A stretch of 64,000 bases of DNA from Acanthosepion lycidas (GCA_963932145.1 OZ010590.1:56767074-56831073); one strand, 5' to 3'. Positions 1-11,010 are shown, counted from the first letter of the stretch. Notes: generated by a model from the letters alone, not told the origin. Translations and numbers: made by a program.

Positions 1-100
1 CTCAGTTATAATAAATACATTTTGAGCTCTTTTTGTGGATCAGTTTTAATATTTTATATTATTAGGATTCACTTAGACCATTTACCAATTGATTATTACC

Positions 101-118
101 TGTCTGTCTATCTATCTA

Positions 119-171
<53 letters not shown>
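101..171. repeat. (TCTA)n-(TA)n microsatellite
   Basis: A short TCTA run passes into an uninterrupted TA run of about 50 bp. The Tyr-Ile open reading across it is an artefact of the repeat. Confidence 0.97.
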
Positions 172-175
<4 letters not shown>

Positions 176-500
176 TATGTACTGTTACATTAGAACATGT
201 ACATACCCACTACAAGACTGTACATCTTGTTTCAACATTAAAAATTAACATTTCTTCAGGTGGGAAATCATGATGATACTAAAATATTTTATTCCGAAAT
301 ACATTTAACAAAGCACAACTTCAACTCCCATCTTTGGAAAATTTTCCATAAAAGGTAAAAAGGATTTATATATAGAGAGAGAAAGAAAGCTAAGAGATTA
401 ATAACAGTGAAAGAGGGAAGGGGAAGAAAAAGCAAAAGACAAGATGTACAGTTTTGTAGTGGGTATGTACATGTTCTCTTGTAACAGTGCATAATAAATA
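165..500. mobile_element. Foldback MITE-like element with ~60-bp terminal inverted repeats
   Basis: The segment at about 171-232 is the near-perfect reverse complement of about 439-498 (shared core GAACATGTACATACCCACTA). The interior of about 200 bp is AT-rich and non-coding. Such long inverted arms are typical of foldback or MITE-type DNA elements. The superfamily cannot be assigned because no transposase or clear target duplication is visible; the left arm abuts the TA tract. Confidence 0.75.
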
Positions 501-614
501 AATAAATGAATATTTATTGCCCTACTTTTGTATTGAGCCCTGTTTTAAATTAATGTTTTGAACACAGAAATTTTACTCTTCATTCTTATACATTTAGATA
601 TATGTATACATACA

Positions 615-617
<3 letters not shown>

Positions 618-678
<61 letters not shown>
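618..678. repeat. (TA)n microsatellite
   Basis: About 60 bp of pure TA, directly bordering the 5' truncation point of the LINE that follows. Confidence 0.97.
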
Positions 679-679
<1 letters not shown>

Positions 680-681
<2 letters not shown>

Positions 682-1898
682 TGGAAATTTTCTAATGGCA
701 AATTTTCAGAAACCTTTGATGTAACAAATGGCATAAAACAAGGTTGTGTCATGGCTCCTGTACTTTTCACTCTCTTCTTTTCGGTCATGCTACACCATGC
801 TTTTAGTGATCTTGACATGGGTGTGAAATTTGAATTTCACACAAGTTGCGGCCTCTTTAACCATCAATGTTTTAAATCAAAATCACTGACTCGAGTAAGC
901 ATTATTCGTGATCTTTGGTTTGCTGATGATGCTGTGATTGTGACCACTTCAATCAAAGAAGCTCAAGCACTCGTCAATCATTTTTCCACTGCTTGCAATG
1001 CATTCAGATTAACTATGAAAATAAAGAAAACTGAAGTTGTCCATCAACCAAGGCCTACACCTAAGCAGGGCAAAAACCACCTGTTCATACCTTTCCAATC
1101 GTTCACATTACTGTTGGCAGCAACAACCTGAAGTATGTGAAATCATTTTCGTATTTAGAAAGCAAAGTCAATTCAAGTGCCTCTTTGGATGATGAAATAG
1201 TTAACCAAATATCAAAGGCAACCAATGCCTTTGGGAAATTTAAGTATTGCCTATGGGATGTTCATGGGCTTTCACTGAAAATGAAAATCAGTGTCTATCA
1301 AGGAGTCATTCTCACCACATTTCTTTATGGGTCAGAATCATGGACACCATGCAGGATGTCCATCAATCAACTTGATTCTTTTCATAAATGCTGTCTTTGT
1401 TCAATATGTGGTTATACATGGCAGAACAAAATCTCTAACCCTGATCTTTTCATCAAATGTGGTGTCAGTGTTATTGAATCCTTTCTGATACAATCACAGT
1501 TCAGATGGGCTGCTCATGTCATCAGAATGAGTGATGATTGGATGCTGAAAATCTTTATGTATAGCCAACTTTTTCATGATAAGTGTAACTTAGGCCATCC
1601 TTGGTTATGCTTCAAGGATAAACTTAAATACAATTTAATTGCTGCAAACATCCCAATAGAGGAACTTGAATTTGCTGTTGCAAACCGAGCAAACTGGAGA
1701 AATACCTGCTACTGAGGTATAACTAACTTTGAAAAGAATCATCTCAACCATCTGAGAGAATTAAGAATTAACACTAAATCTCAGGCTAATCCATCAGCCT
1801 ATATGACAGTCAACACTTCAGCATGTCCCTCGTGTGGACTTGTTTGCTAATCCCATGCAGGATTTTTGTCTCATATGAAATATAAGCATAAAAACTGA
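680..1898 (+). pseudogene. LINE-A reverse transcriptase C-terminal half, 5'-truncated and frameshifted
   Basis: Remnant of ORF2 of a non-LTR retrotransposon. The reading begins in the RT domain at a KQGCVMAPVLFTLFF motif (about 730-777) and reaches the catalytic FADD box at 919-930 (a Y-to-F variant of YADD). A frameshift near 1105-1112 moves the frame, which continues with motifs typical of LINE RT tails (LLYGSE-like FLYGSESWT, QFRWAAHV, WRNTCY) to a stop at 1715. Beyond that stop the same frame continues to a C2H2-like Cys-Pro-Ser-Cys ... His-x-x-x-x-His tail ending at 1898, interrupted by one more stop. The whole 5' part (endonuclease, early RT) is missing. The copy is dead. The clade is not resolved. 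Confidence 0.88.
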
Positions 1899-1938
1899 AC
1901 TGAAAGACAATCATATATCAAAAATGATGGAAGAGTCC

Positions 1939-1973
<35 letters not shown>
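1939..1973. repeat. (TA)n tract between LINE-A 3' end and a SINE
   Basis: Pure TA run lying exactly between the LINE-A 3' untranslated end and the SINE-A copy. It may be the expanded tail of the LINE or a former target. Confidence 0.95.
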
Positions 1974-1975
<2 letters not shown>

Positions 1976-2147
1976 TGTCGGCGGATGAATATTTTCTGTG
2001 ACAATTTCTCGGACATTCAGGGTGGTAAAATGTTGTTTAACACTGTTTATTATAAACAGAGCATTTACTCAAATATTTGTATCTATAAAAAGAATGTATA
2101 AACATAAAAATGTCTTAAAATAATTGTTGGACTTTGTCCATTTCAGA
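1974..2147 (+). mobile_element. SINE-A, 5'-truncated copy
   Basis: The body and 3' end match the copy at 49.02-49.27 kb almost base for base (ACACTGTTTATTATAAACAG region through GGACTTTGTCCATTTCA). The tRNA-like head is absent. Confidence 0.85.
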
Positions 2148-2319
2148 ATGTGTGATGTCATTTGTTTACATTTGATACACCGTGAGCAGATATGAATGTA
2201 CGTGTTAAGGTTAGATAGTAGATAAAATGGGGATGTTGATTTTGATTGGATGAGCTGAACATGGGAATATTAGAGTGAGATGGTGTTTTTTGGTGAGGTA
2301 AGTTTTTTATGTCATAGAC

Positions 2320-2321
<2 letters not shown>

Positions 2322-2359
<38 letters not shown>
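2322..2359. repeat. (TA)n microsatellite
   Basis: About 38 bp of pure TA, adjoining the 3' side of a minus-strand LINE-3 fragment. Confidence 0.96.
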
Positions 2360-2360
<1 letters not shown>

Positions 2361-2570
2361 CAACAGTAAAAATGGAACCTAGTTGCCAATCTAGTAGCAT
2401 GCTTCAATTCATGTAGTCAAGACACCAGGAGAAAAAAGAAAAGACAGAGGGAAGCCATGTCAGATTAGTGAGGAAGTGACTGAAGTCGAGATACCAAGTT
2501 AGGATCAGTTACATTACAGATCTTGAGATGAATAGCAGGAGCATCATGCCAGATATGGCAACGGCATTCA
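2360..2570 (-). mobile_element. LINE-3 fragment (RT tail)
   Basis: Collinear with the longer minus-strand LINE-3 copies at 12.7-13.4 and 23.7-24.2 kb: the block for the SLCLFYKYFHG region and the block for CRIWSGAPA are both recognisable, with decay. No open frame survives. Confidence 0.75.
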
Positions 2571-2589
2571 ATGCCCCCCCCACACACAC

Positions 2590-2835
2590 AATATCACTTT
2601 AGTGTATACTCATATTTGAATAGATGTCCTATTTATTTATTAAACAGTATATGTTTATTTACTTTTGTCTGATGACCTGAATATTTGAGAAATCTTATTA
2701 AAGAAAAATATGTGTTTTCTGGCAGGATTCAAACATGAGTACCCCCCACCCCCAGCAGAGGGAAACTGTTGTTAGACCCGACATGCTTTAATCGACTTGG
2801 CCATGAAGAAGCTTTGCTGATCAACATGTCTAACT
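2590..2835 (-). mobile_element. SINE-B copy
   Basis: On the minus strand this reads as a tRNA-like head (2750-2835) with a degenerate box B at the 'ggattcaaacatg' site, then a body matching 52.27-52.51 and 11.01-11.21 kb. It shares the central motif 'ggcctgaat.tt.gagaaat' with SINE-A, which suggests a common SINE superfamily. Cephalopod SINEs with a conserved central domain are known; membership is inference. Confidence 0.7.
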
Positions 2836-3131
2836 AATAAATAAGAATCAAACAATATTTATTTTTATTATTAGACCTTTAGACCAAATAAAAGGATGAC
2901 GAGGAAAGATATATGAAATGAGAATTTTCAGACATTTCCATTTCCTTTCTCAATGAGAAATAAAATAAAGTTGGTCTTTTTTTGGGGGGGGGATTTTTAT
3001 GCATGAAATTAGTATTTTTGGGTGAGTTGTCATTTTATCAGCAATATATCATATCTCCCAAATTTCTTTCATTGGTTGACTATGTCTACATATTGTAAGA
3101 AGCATACATGGGCAATGTTTCTTTATTTTTA
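2836..3131. other. Unassigned AT-rich spacer
   Basis: No gene or clear repeat. It contains a poly-T/poly-G step near 2978-2993 that recurs elsewhere in the window. Confidence 0.6.
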
Positions 3132-3843
3132 TCTATATAAATAAATGCAAATGTCAGTGTGTCACACTTTTTCAACTTTACTCCTAGAAGTTTTAGACCA
3201 ACATATCATACCATTTTGGAACTCTGTGAACAAATTAAAACCATTCCAGGATCCCAATCCATCATGAAATTTTGGATTCCCAAGTTTTCATTTTATCTTT
3301 GGCAATTTTTTTTATGTGATTTTTTGCAACAATTATTTTTGTACAATTTTTATAACTTGGAAATAAATTTATGAATAATTGAAGTTAATTGTGAAATTCA
3401 TGCATGAAATAAAAATAATTGTTTGTTTGGAAAGTAAAAACCTACATCAAATTGTCTTTAAATTAACTGACAGCAGATGAATTATCATTGAACTTTTAAA
3501 AAGTAAGCTTAAATATTAATGCAATATTTAAATGCAGTGAACAATTTTGTGTTCTTCTGTAGTTTATTGTTGCCTATCACATACAGCAACAGTAAGCCTC
3601 ATAAAATGAAATCTCCACCAGCAGAGGACCAGATTGCAATCAAAACAGCCAAGGCTGCAATGATGAAAAGAAAGTCCCATGCAAATGAAAACCCAGATCA
3701 AATGGCAGCCAGGAGAGCTTCCAATGCTGAGAATATGCAAAGACTTAGGGATTCTCAAACTCCTGATCAAGCCAAAGTCCCAATCAAGAGCTCTCTGCAG
3801 GAGCTAGATTAATTGCCACCTGATAGGGTGGCTTTTACGCTAG
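3132..3843 (+). mobile_element. Non-autonomous Helitron with intact termini
   Basis: The element begins TCTATATAAATAAA after an A at 3131. It ends in CTAG at 3840-3843, followed by T at 3844, so it sits between A and T with no target duplication, as Helitrons do. A hairpin (GCCACC 3815-3820 with GGTGGC 3827-3832) lies 7 bp before the CTAG end, as expected for a Helitron 3' terminus. Positions 3568-3812 keep an open frame rich in R/N/E-x-x-R spacing (MAARRASNAENMQRLRDSQ), resembling the N-terminal basic repeats of Helitron helicase proteins. The Rep and helicase domains are absent, so it must have moved in trans. Confidence 0.85.
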
Positions 3844-4253
3844 TATGTATATATATGTGTGCGTACATGTGTGTGTGTATGTATGTGTGTGTCTGTGTTC
3901 AAATATACACTTCTGTATGTATCTCGCTTTCATATTTTCACACATTTACCCACTTTTCATACATTTACACACATTTCACACACATGCAAAGACACATATT
4001 AAATAATTTGTCCTTATCTATACATACCTTCCATGTTTTTGTTTCATATGATGTGCACATATATCATTTAATGCATGTATGTATATATTTATATGCATGC
4101 ACAGATGCATTTAAGAACAACAAAGAAACCTAGAATAATGAAATGTTTTTAGATAGCAGATATATAAATATGTTCCTATATAGTTACATATGTTTGTTGC
4201 ATATTTTGTTTAATATTTACCTCCAAACTAGTTAATTTCTTTTTCATTTTTGT

Positions 4254-4257
<4 letters not shown>
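3844..4257. other. TG/CA-rich spacer, no gene
   Basis: Alternating ATGT/ACAT-rich sequence, probably decayed microsatellite next to the Helitron 3' end. No supported coding sequence. Confidence 0.6.

Positions 4258-4284
<27 letters not shown>
4258..4284. repeat. Poly-A tract (27 A)
   Basis: Uninterrupted A27. Possibly the tail of an old retroposon, but the sequence upstream is not recognised. Confidence 0.9.
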
Positions 4285-4964
4285 CTAGCTCAAAATAAAA
4301 TAATTGTTTCATTGTGAGAATATTGGGTTTCTGTCAGGAAAATATACATTCACCGCCACTCACTATCCATTAACCAAAATAACGATTTTGAATGCAATTT
4401 GGGGAATTGTCTAATTTTGTTCTTGTTTGTTTGTTTGATTTTTCCCAAATTTTTTTTCATTAAAACATAAATATTCTGGAATAATGATATTGCAGACATT
4501 TTCAAATAATTCAACATGTTTGTAGCTTATTTAATTCCTGCTTCATATGGACAATGAGACTAGAAGTGGAATTAATTGAAAAGTGCTATAATTTATCACC
4601 TCTATAATCTATATAAACAAGTTTTAATCCATTAAAAACAAATTAGAAATAAACATTATTTTAAGAATTGCATTTAATATTTAATAATCATTACATTTGG
4701 TTTAGTAAAAATAATTTACAAATAAAAAATAAATAGAAAAGCTATACTAAGATTTATATCATTTTGTGGCTACCATAGATTGAGTTATTTGTATACAAAT
4801 CCTGGGCCAAAGTTAAAAAAAAAAAAATAGCTTTCATATAAAAACTTCAAATTAAGGAGAATAATGGAAATTAATATTTTAGACATTGACTCAGGATTTG
4901 GTAAAATTTCTGCATGGTTCCAGGATGAAATTTGACAATGCTTATGGACAGCTTACTTTTGAAA
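4285..4964. other. Unassigned AT-rich sequence
   Basis: No coding signal, tandem repeat or recognised element. Confidence 0.6.
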
Positions 4965-5520
4965 GGGTTTATATTCTTTAGAATTGATAAAACTTGATCA
5001 GCTCTTGAAAATGACCTCCAATCAGTTGTTAACAGGGGCAAGAAATAGCTTGTAAATTTGAATGCCTCCAAAACAAAACTGCTGTCCTTTACACTTCATA
5101 GAGAACCATTTTTGTTCTTAATCAGCATGTCTACTGACATGAAGTGGTGTGATTATATTGAAACAGTTGCTAGTAAGAAGGTTTGTACACCAAGTAGTGC
5201 CAAATAGTTTTTCTTGTCAGAATCCATCTTGCACATTTATGAATCTACCATTCAACCATGCACTGAATATTGGTGCTATATCTTGTTTGGTGCACTGGCA
5301 TTATATCTCAAAATCCAAAGAAGGGATAGTAATTTTTTAGGTCCTGACCTGACATCTCGACTTTAGTCGCTTTCTCCCCAATATAGCATCCTGCTGACTT
5401 TCTATAAATATTTTCATTCTAATGAATTCTACTCCTTGGTACACCAACCTCATGAATTTAAGTGTGCTACTAGATTGGGTACTAGGTTTTCTGATGAACA
5501 TGCCTACATGCCTAAATTAA
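4965..5520 (+). mobile_element. LINE-3 fragment (RT C-terminal region)
   Basis: In shifting frames it reads LNASKTKLLSF, YIET(V)ASKKV, SESILHIYESTI and YKYFHSNEFYSLV, the same order as the LINE-3 tails on the minus strand elsewhere. Several indels and stops; inactive. Confidence 0.8.
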
Positions 5521-5599
5521 AGAATTTTCAATTTTCAAAAAAGTAAAGAAAGAAATCATTGAAAATTTAACCTAGAATTAGACCAAAGTTAATATATCA

Positions 5600-6880
5600 A
5601 GTCATTCCATAAGTTCTGTCCGAATTTTAACTTTTTGTTAAAATGAACAAAATTTAAAGAGTATTTTATAATGTCTAATGGAGCTGAACATTATTTTTAT
5701 GTTTAGATGCATTTAAACTGATCAGATTTTATTTCAGAGGACAATAAAATTAAATTTTGTTTGATTAAAACTCTGCTAACATGGAAGTACCCAAGAATCA
5801 TTTGAGGCACATAATGCTTTATGAGTTCAAGAAAGGAAACTCAGCAGCCAAAGCAGCTAGAAACATTCACTCAGTTTATGGAGAGGAATGTGTGAATGAA
5901 AGAACTTGCAGAAGATGGTTTGCAAAATTCAGAGGTGGATATTTTACTCTTGAAGATGAAGATCGAACTGGATGTCCAGTTGAGTTTGATGAAAAGCTTC
6001 TTGAAGCAGCCCTTGAAGAAAATCCTACTTTATCAGTTGAGGAATTGGCAGTGGTTCTCAGTTCAAACCATACAACTGTTCATCATTATCTTCAACAACT
6101 TGGAAAAGTTCCTAAAATTGGAAAATGGGTGCCTCATGAATTGTCTGAAAACAATCTCAAATCCCGAGTTGACATCTGCTCTTCTCTCCATTCTCGTCAA
6201 CTCGTTTCACCTTTTTTGGATAGACTTGTGACTGGCGATAAAAAATGGATCTTTTATTGAAATGTTAAGCATCGTAGACAGTAGCTTGGTAAAGGGGAAG
6301 GTTCCCAGCCACACCCGAGAAGGGAACTTCATGGCAAAAGGTTCTTCTTTCAATCTGGTGGGATCGCCAAGGAATAATCCACTTTGAATTCTTACCACCT
6401 AATGCAACAATTAATGCTCAAAGATACTGTCAGCAATTAGAGTGTTTGAACCAAGCTTTGAGGAAAAAAGACATGCTCTAGTGAATCAAAAAGAGGTAAT
6501 GTTTCATCAGGACAATGCGCGACCCCACACAGCAAGAATCACGTCACAAAAGATCGAAGAACTTGGTTGGGAGAAAATTCCTCATCCACCTTATTCTCTC
6601 GATCTTTCTCCTTCAGACTACCATTTGTTTCATAGCTTACAAAATCATTTGGAAGAAACAGCTTTTGTAACACAGGAAGAGGTTAAAACTGACATTTGTG
6701 AGTTGTTTGAATCAAAGCCAAAAGAATTTTACAGTAATGGAATTAGTAAGCTTGTTAATGGATGGAAAGAAGTCATAGATAATCAGGGAAAATACATTGT
6801 TGATTGAATCTGTAATTAAATGTAACATTTGGTCACTTGTTTTCTTTATTCAAAATTCGGACAGAACTTATGGGATGACC
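5600..6880 (+). mobile_element. Mariner DNA transposon, near full length
   Basis: Terminal inverted repeats at 5600-5628 and about 6852-6880 share GTCATYCCATAAGTTCTGTC and continue to AATTTT. The right end is followed by TA (6881-6882); the left TA is mutated to CA. The length of 1281 bp is normal for mariner. It encloses one transposase gene, now broken. Confidence 0.92.
5781..6804 (+). pseudogene. Mariner transposase pseudogene (D,D34D)
   Basis: The N-terminal frame (5781-6258) carries the paired helix-turn-helix DNA-binding region (about residues 1-110, including CRRWFAKFRGG) and the first catalytic Asp in VTGDKKWIFY. A stop at 6259 and frameshifts up to about 6440 break the gene. The frame resumes at 6442-6804 with the second Asp in HQDNARPHTA (6511-6513) and the third in SLDLSPSDYHLF, exactly 34 residues apart: the mariner DD34D signature. 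The WVPHEL linker motif is kept. All three catalytic residues survive, so the copy is fairly young but cannot make a protein. The C-terminus (NGISKLVNGWKEVIDNQGKY) resembles mellifera-type mariners; subfamily uncertain. Confidence 0.92.
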
Positions 6881-6959
6881 TAATATATCTATTAAATATT
6901 TAGTTATAATTCTTCTTGTTCCTCCTTTAGTTCCTTAGATGGCTTGACCATTACACCCT

Positions 6960-7185
6960 GCTAATGAACTATTCCGTTTTTGATTGTGTGGAAATATGGA
7001 AAGACATATCAGAGTTACTGCTTAGTTTCAGTGAAACAAATGAAAGAAAGAAAGGAAGATAGAACAGTTTAACTTCTCCTGCAAAATACCTCATAAATAA
7101 TGAACTATGTTTTGATCATTTGGAAAGATAGGAAAGACATACCAGAGATGCCACTTGGTTTCAGTGAGAAAATGAAAGAAATAAA
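6960..7185. repeat. Two-copy tandem duplication, period ~136 bp
   Basis: Sequence from about 6963 (AATGAACTATTCCG...AAAGACATATCAGAG...TTTCAGTGAAACAAATGAAAG) repeats from about 7099 with roughly 80 percent identity. Non-coding. Confidence 0.75.
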
Positions 7186-7309
7186 GAAAGAAAAAACGTT
7201 TAATGAATGTTTCAGTGAATTTGTAAAAGTTTTCAGTTTCAAATCTTTTCATTTGTACCCCCTTACTTCTTAAAATAATAACCAAGATTCATATTTATGG
7301 CAATTTTCT

Positions 7310-7562
7310 AAGTGTGACTTAGATGTGGCACAAGGCCAAAATTATAGGGAGCTCAGTGAGGATCGAACTCACTACTCAGTTGTAACTGATTTAGCAAGAC
7401 AAGCTTGCTAACTATTGCATCATGTTGAGGCACCCATGGTGATTTTTTAAGCCAAACTTAGATGTGGCACAAAGCCAAAAGTCTGGAGCACCCATTGAGG
7501 GTCGAACTCATTACTTAGTCATAATTGATCTAGAAAAACAAGATTGCTAACCATTACACCAG
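7310..7562 (-). mobile_element. Two tandem tRNA-like SINE heads
   Basis: Two copies of a ~115-bp block, 139 bp apart (AGATGTGGCACAA at 7321 and 7460). On the minus strand each has a box A-like TAGTTAGCAAGC / TGGTTAGCAATC region and a box B-like GAGTTCGATCC / GAGTTCGACCC. Tandem dimers of RNA polymerase III SINE heads are known; no body is recognised here. Confidence 0.7.
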
Positions 7563-8149
7563 GTCCAAGTGCACAACATTCATGTTTATGATTGTTATAG
7601 TAATATTTTGTTAAAGTTGTTAAGCTCAAATATTTAATGATGGGATAGGGGAATTTCCACAGATATTTTATTGCCATAGAACATGCCATGAGCTTACTCA
7701 ATCATTTACTTAAGAATTAAGATCAATCAGAGAATTCAAATACGAAAACCCTGAAATTTTCATGTGTATTTCTAGTATTGATAAATTGGTGTAAAAATTC
7801 CTTAAGAGGAAATAAAATATCATATTTTTTCAACAATAAAAATGCACCATTCAAAAAGTTTAGAAAAATACAACCCCCCCCAAAAAAAAAATCTTTATTA
7901 TTTTTCAGGTGAAAGTGCAAGTGAATGTCTAAGGAGAAAAACCTACCTCAATGCCAGGAACTTTCAGAACAAATAATGTTTTCTCGCTTTAGTGATATAT
8001 CAACACTTGTTTAACATTGAATGTAAATGTGGGTGTGATTTATATTTGGATCAAAATGTAAACATTGGTCTGATGTCTACTTGAGTCAAAAGGTAAATAT
8101 TGCTTTGCAAGTAGCTCCACATTTACAAGTAATAAACTGGTTTTCTTAG
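7563..8149. other. Unassigned sequence
   Basis: No supported gene. A C-run/A-run step occurs near 7873-7891, the reverse of the T-run/G-run seen at 2.98, 21.6 and 46.85 kb. Confidence 0.55.
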
Positions 8150-8250
8150 TTCACAAATTCACAGTATACTCATTTTTATTGCTTTTATGACATTTCGGCT
8201 ACTGTGCCTTCCTCAAGTATATGTTGCATCTGGTAAGCCTTGAATGTTTA
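8150..8250 (-). mobile_element. R3 SINE 3'-part fragment
   Basis: Contains the R3 signature GACATTTCGGCT...GCCTTCCTCAAGTATA, shared with 20.9-21.1, 39.7-39.9 and 63.66-63.8 kb. Orientation follows the 21-kb copy. Confidence 0.65.
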
Positions 8251-9036
8251 AAACTGACTTTTTTTCAATTTTATGAATTATTTGGACCAGTGTATTCATT
8301 TTTAATATTTTCATGTTAACCTTTATGGATGTGGTATACACCTGGGGAGGGCCAAAGAATGTATCAGTGAAAATTTTGTCATACATACAAGAAAGATGAG
8401 GATTCTAGCACAAAGAATATACTGAATATTTGCTGTAAACTAGGGAAGGTTACTGAATAGAATAATCAAATGAAGGTTGGTAATGAATGATAATACTTAG
8501 GATAAGAACAACACATATAAGATTTGTCAATAGTAGTCAACTGCTAGAAGTGAATTCTACAAGGACTCTCTAACCCTAAACACATACAGTATTCATGACT
8601 GTATTTATGGGAAAGGGCGGCATACCCATTATCATCTGTAAGTATGCTACAACAATAATGAAAATATTTTGTCTTAAAAATCTAACACTAAAAATCATTA
8701 TTAGAATAAAGTTAAAGATGTAATAAAAGGTATACCTCTCGCCAGGCATATATCTTTGATTATACTATTTATTTTTTTACTAAATATTCACCTAATGCAA
8801 GACCCAAAAGACACTGAATGGGGTTGTTTATGTCAGAGAAGGAAGAAAGTACAGATTATAAGGAGATGTAGGTTAGATAAGTTGACCCTAGATCTGTAGT
8901 AACGAGGAAAGCATCCTTTTTCTGAAATAATTATGTGTCCATCTCTCAAAAATAATATAAAGATAATAACAAGAGAAAAATTTGGGGAAATTTATTAGGG
9001 TGTATCAAAAGTATTTTCATTTTTTAATCACTAATT
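8251..9036. other. Unassigned sequence
   Basis: No recognised gene or element. Ends in a short TATACA/CA/TA run (9037-9080). Confidence 0.55.
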
Positions 9037-9081
9037 TATTATATACATATACATATACACACACACACACTTATATATATA

Positions 9082-9618
9082 CAGTGCTGTTCAATAAAAG
9101 TGACTCACCTGATTTTTTTTACTAAATGTTCTCTTCTCCGATGAAACAAAAGTTGAGCATTATAAAGTACAGGCTCTCGAGAAAGCAGTTGAGCAACATG
9201 CTCCATAAGTTTTCTATGGGGTTGAGGTCAGGAGATTGGGGCAGCCATGTCATAAAACTCACCTGCTTCTCATCAAAGTATTCCTTCATTAATTTTGATT
9301 TGTGACAGGGAGCATTATCCTGTATAAAAATGAGCTTGGTGGAGTCGATTTGCACCCTTTCAGCAGAAGGGAGCAGACAAGACTCTAAAATTCTCTTGTA
9401 CTGCTTGCTCCTGAGGGTCTTTTCAATAGGTTTTAAGAAACCAGTTCCATGAAAAGAAAAGCATCCCCAGAACATTATACTGAACGGATGCTTGACAGTA
9501 CTTACTGCTAAATTCAAAGAGCTTTCAAAGCTTCTTCTTCGGATTTTAGATCGCTTATCCTTTGAAGAGAACATTTAGTAAAAAAAATCAGGTGAGTCAC
9601 TTTTATCGAACGGCACTG
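9082..9618 (-). mobile_element. Rearranged Tc1 transposon with 55-bp inverted ends
   Basis: Flanked by TA at 9080-9081 and 9619-9620. The ends 9082-9136 and 9564-9618 are inverted repeats of 55 bp with two mismatches, beginning CAGTGC. The minus-strand frame 9574-9122 keeps the middle and end of a Tc1 transposase: FSIMFWGCFS, the second catalytic Asp in IQDNAPCH, and the Glu in SPDLNPIENLW, 34 residues apart (DD34E). The first-Asp motif is missing from that strand but appears on the plus strand at 9125-9157 as NVLFSDETKVE. At 537 bp the element is far below the ~1.5 kb of an autonomous Tc1. It looks like a deletion-inversion derivative that could be mobilised only in trans. Confidence 0.88.
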
Positions 9619-9715
9619 TATATCACTCCATCTTCACAGATGATTGCCTTCTTGTGCATCAACATCTCCTCCACTGCTTCTTGCCACCCCTTCTCGCCAC
9701 CCAACTTCCATGGCT

Positions 9716-10330
9716 TTAAACATAGATGACAGTTAAACTAGTGTTTTCATAGGGTTGATCGGATTGCTGTGATATCAGTTCCTTGTACACTACTATATAT
9801 CTCTTCAATCCAGCTGTAGATTTGCATACTTTGCCACAAATCACACAAATAGTATCAACTGGTTGCAAAGGTGGTACTGCATGAGAAGGCTGTCTCTTGT
9901 GATTCCAGATGGTTAACTTATCCAGCTTTAGACAGTGGAATAGAATGACATCTCTCACATTTTCAGCTAACTATGTTAGCATCCAAGCCCTTCATAACAC
10001 CTTTCCACAGACCCTGGTTAAGTTCTGCATGTACCAAATTCTTTACTTCAGATATCTCACAACCCTCTGCAACAGTTCTCTGCCACTCAATATGATTCTT
10101 TGCCATCTCCTCCCAATTCTCAACATCCAAAGTGATATCCTTTAGATTGTTCTTCACATGATCCTTGAACCTCTTTCTTGGCTTATGCCTTGGACATTCA
10201 CCAGCAGTTAGCTCACCATAAAACAACTGCTTTGGCAATCTAGTGATTTCCATACGAACTACATGCCCAACCCAACATATCTGATGATCATCATATTTTC
10301 CACACTCAGAATATAGTGTCCGAGTTGCTT
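9716..10330 (-). pseudogene. LINE RT C-terminus with Cys/His tail, 5'-truncated
   Basis: Minus-strand reading: WVGHVVRM, RLPKQLFYGELTAG, RHKPRKRFKDHVK, WEEMA..HIEWQRTVAEG, then after a frameshift near 9960 a zinc-finger-like CVICGKVCKSTAGLKR tail. This is the conserved end of ORF2 in LINEs related to LINE-A and LINE-C. The RT core and everything upstream of about 10330 are missing. Confidence 0.87.
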
Positions 10331-10437
10331 TTCTTTTCTAATGTGAAATCCTGCAAACTGAACACTGCCCAATGTGTATACCCACCCCTTACTCAGTCAG
10401 GAATCAGAGCAGTTCAGATTAGTCAATCCTTATCAAC

Positions 10438-10438
<1 letters not shown>

Positions 10439-10472
<34 letters not shown>

Positions 10473-10474
10473 TA
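10439..10474. repeat. (TA)n microsatellite
   Basis: About 35 bp of TA with one ACA interruption. Confidence 0.95.
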
Positions 10475-10947
10475 AAAGAGGCCTCTTATTTATCAACGCC
10501 AAAAAAAAAAAAAAAATATGTAGGAAATCTACAAAGCTTATAAATAGTTGGACATTTGATAAAATTACCTCTCTTCTTCACCCTCACCACTTTTATTTCT
10601 TAAGAGGGTTAACTGTCTGACATGTGTACATTTATTGTAGCCATTTGTATCATTCTTTGAGTTAATGCCATGACACATTTGTCAGATAAGAATTTCTAAT
10701 TTTTTTCTTTTTCACTTAGTTTGAATTTAACGTAGATCATATTTGATTGGTTGATCAGAGTAAAGCCGGGAGACCTTTATTTTTTATTTTATAAGTTTTT
10801 TTTCAAAAAATGAATATGTATTTTGCTTCAAAAACCAAATTAATCATTCACTTGCCAGTAATTTACAACCACCTGAGGAGATGCATCATTATGTGTTGAA
10901 ACATGACTGCAATTGTGTAGCGATCCTTACATATTTTTAATAATAAA
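10475..10947. other. Unassigned sequence
   Basis: Includes an A16 run (10501-10516). No gene or recognised repeat. Confidence 0.55.
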
Positions 10948-10956
10948 ACACACACA

Positions 10957-11009
<53 letters not shown>

Positions 11010-11010
11010 T
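10948..11010. repeat. (CA)n-(TA)n compound microsatellite
   Basis: CA run of about 45 bp followed by about 18 bp of TA, abutting the 3' side of a minus-strand SINE-B. Confidence 0.96.

Noticed and set aside
5781..6804. Domesticated mariner transposase
   Set aside because: Frameshifts, a stop, and retained TIRs show a plain decayed transposon.
7310..7562. Functional tRNA genes
   Set aside because: Box A/B-like sites are present, but the blocks do not fold into a credible cloverleaf and are tandem SINE heads.
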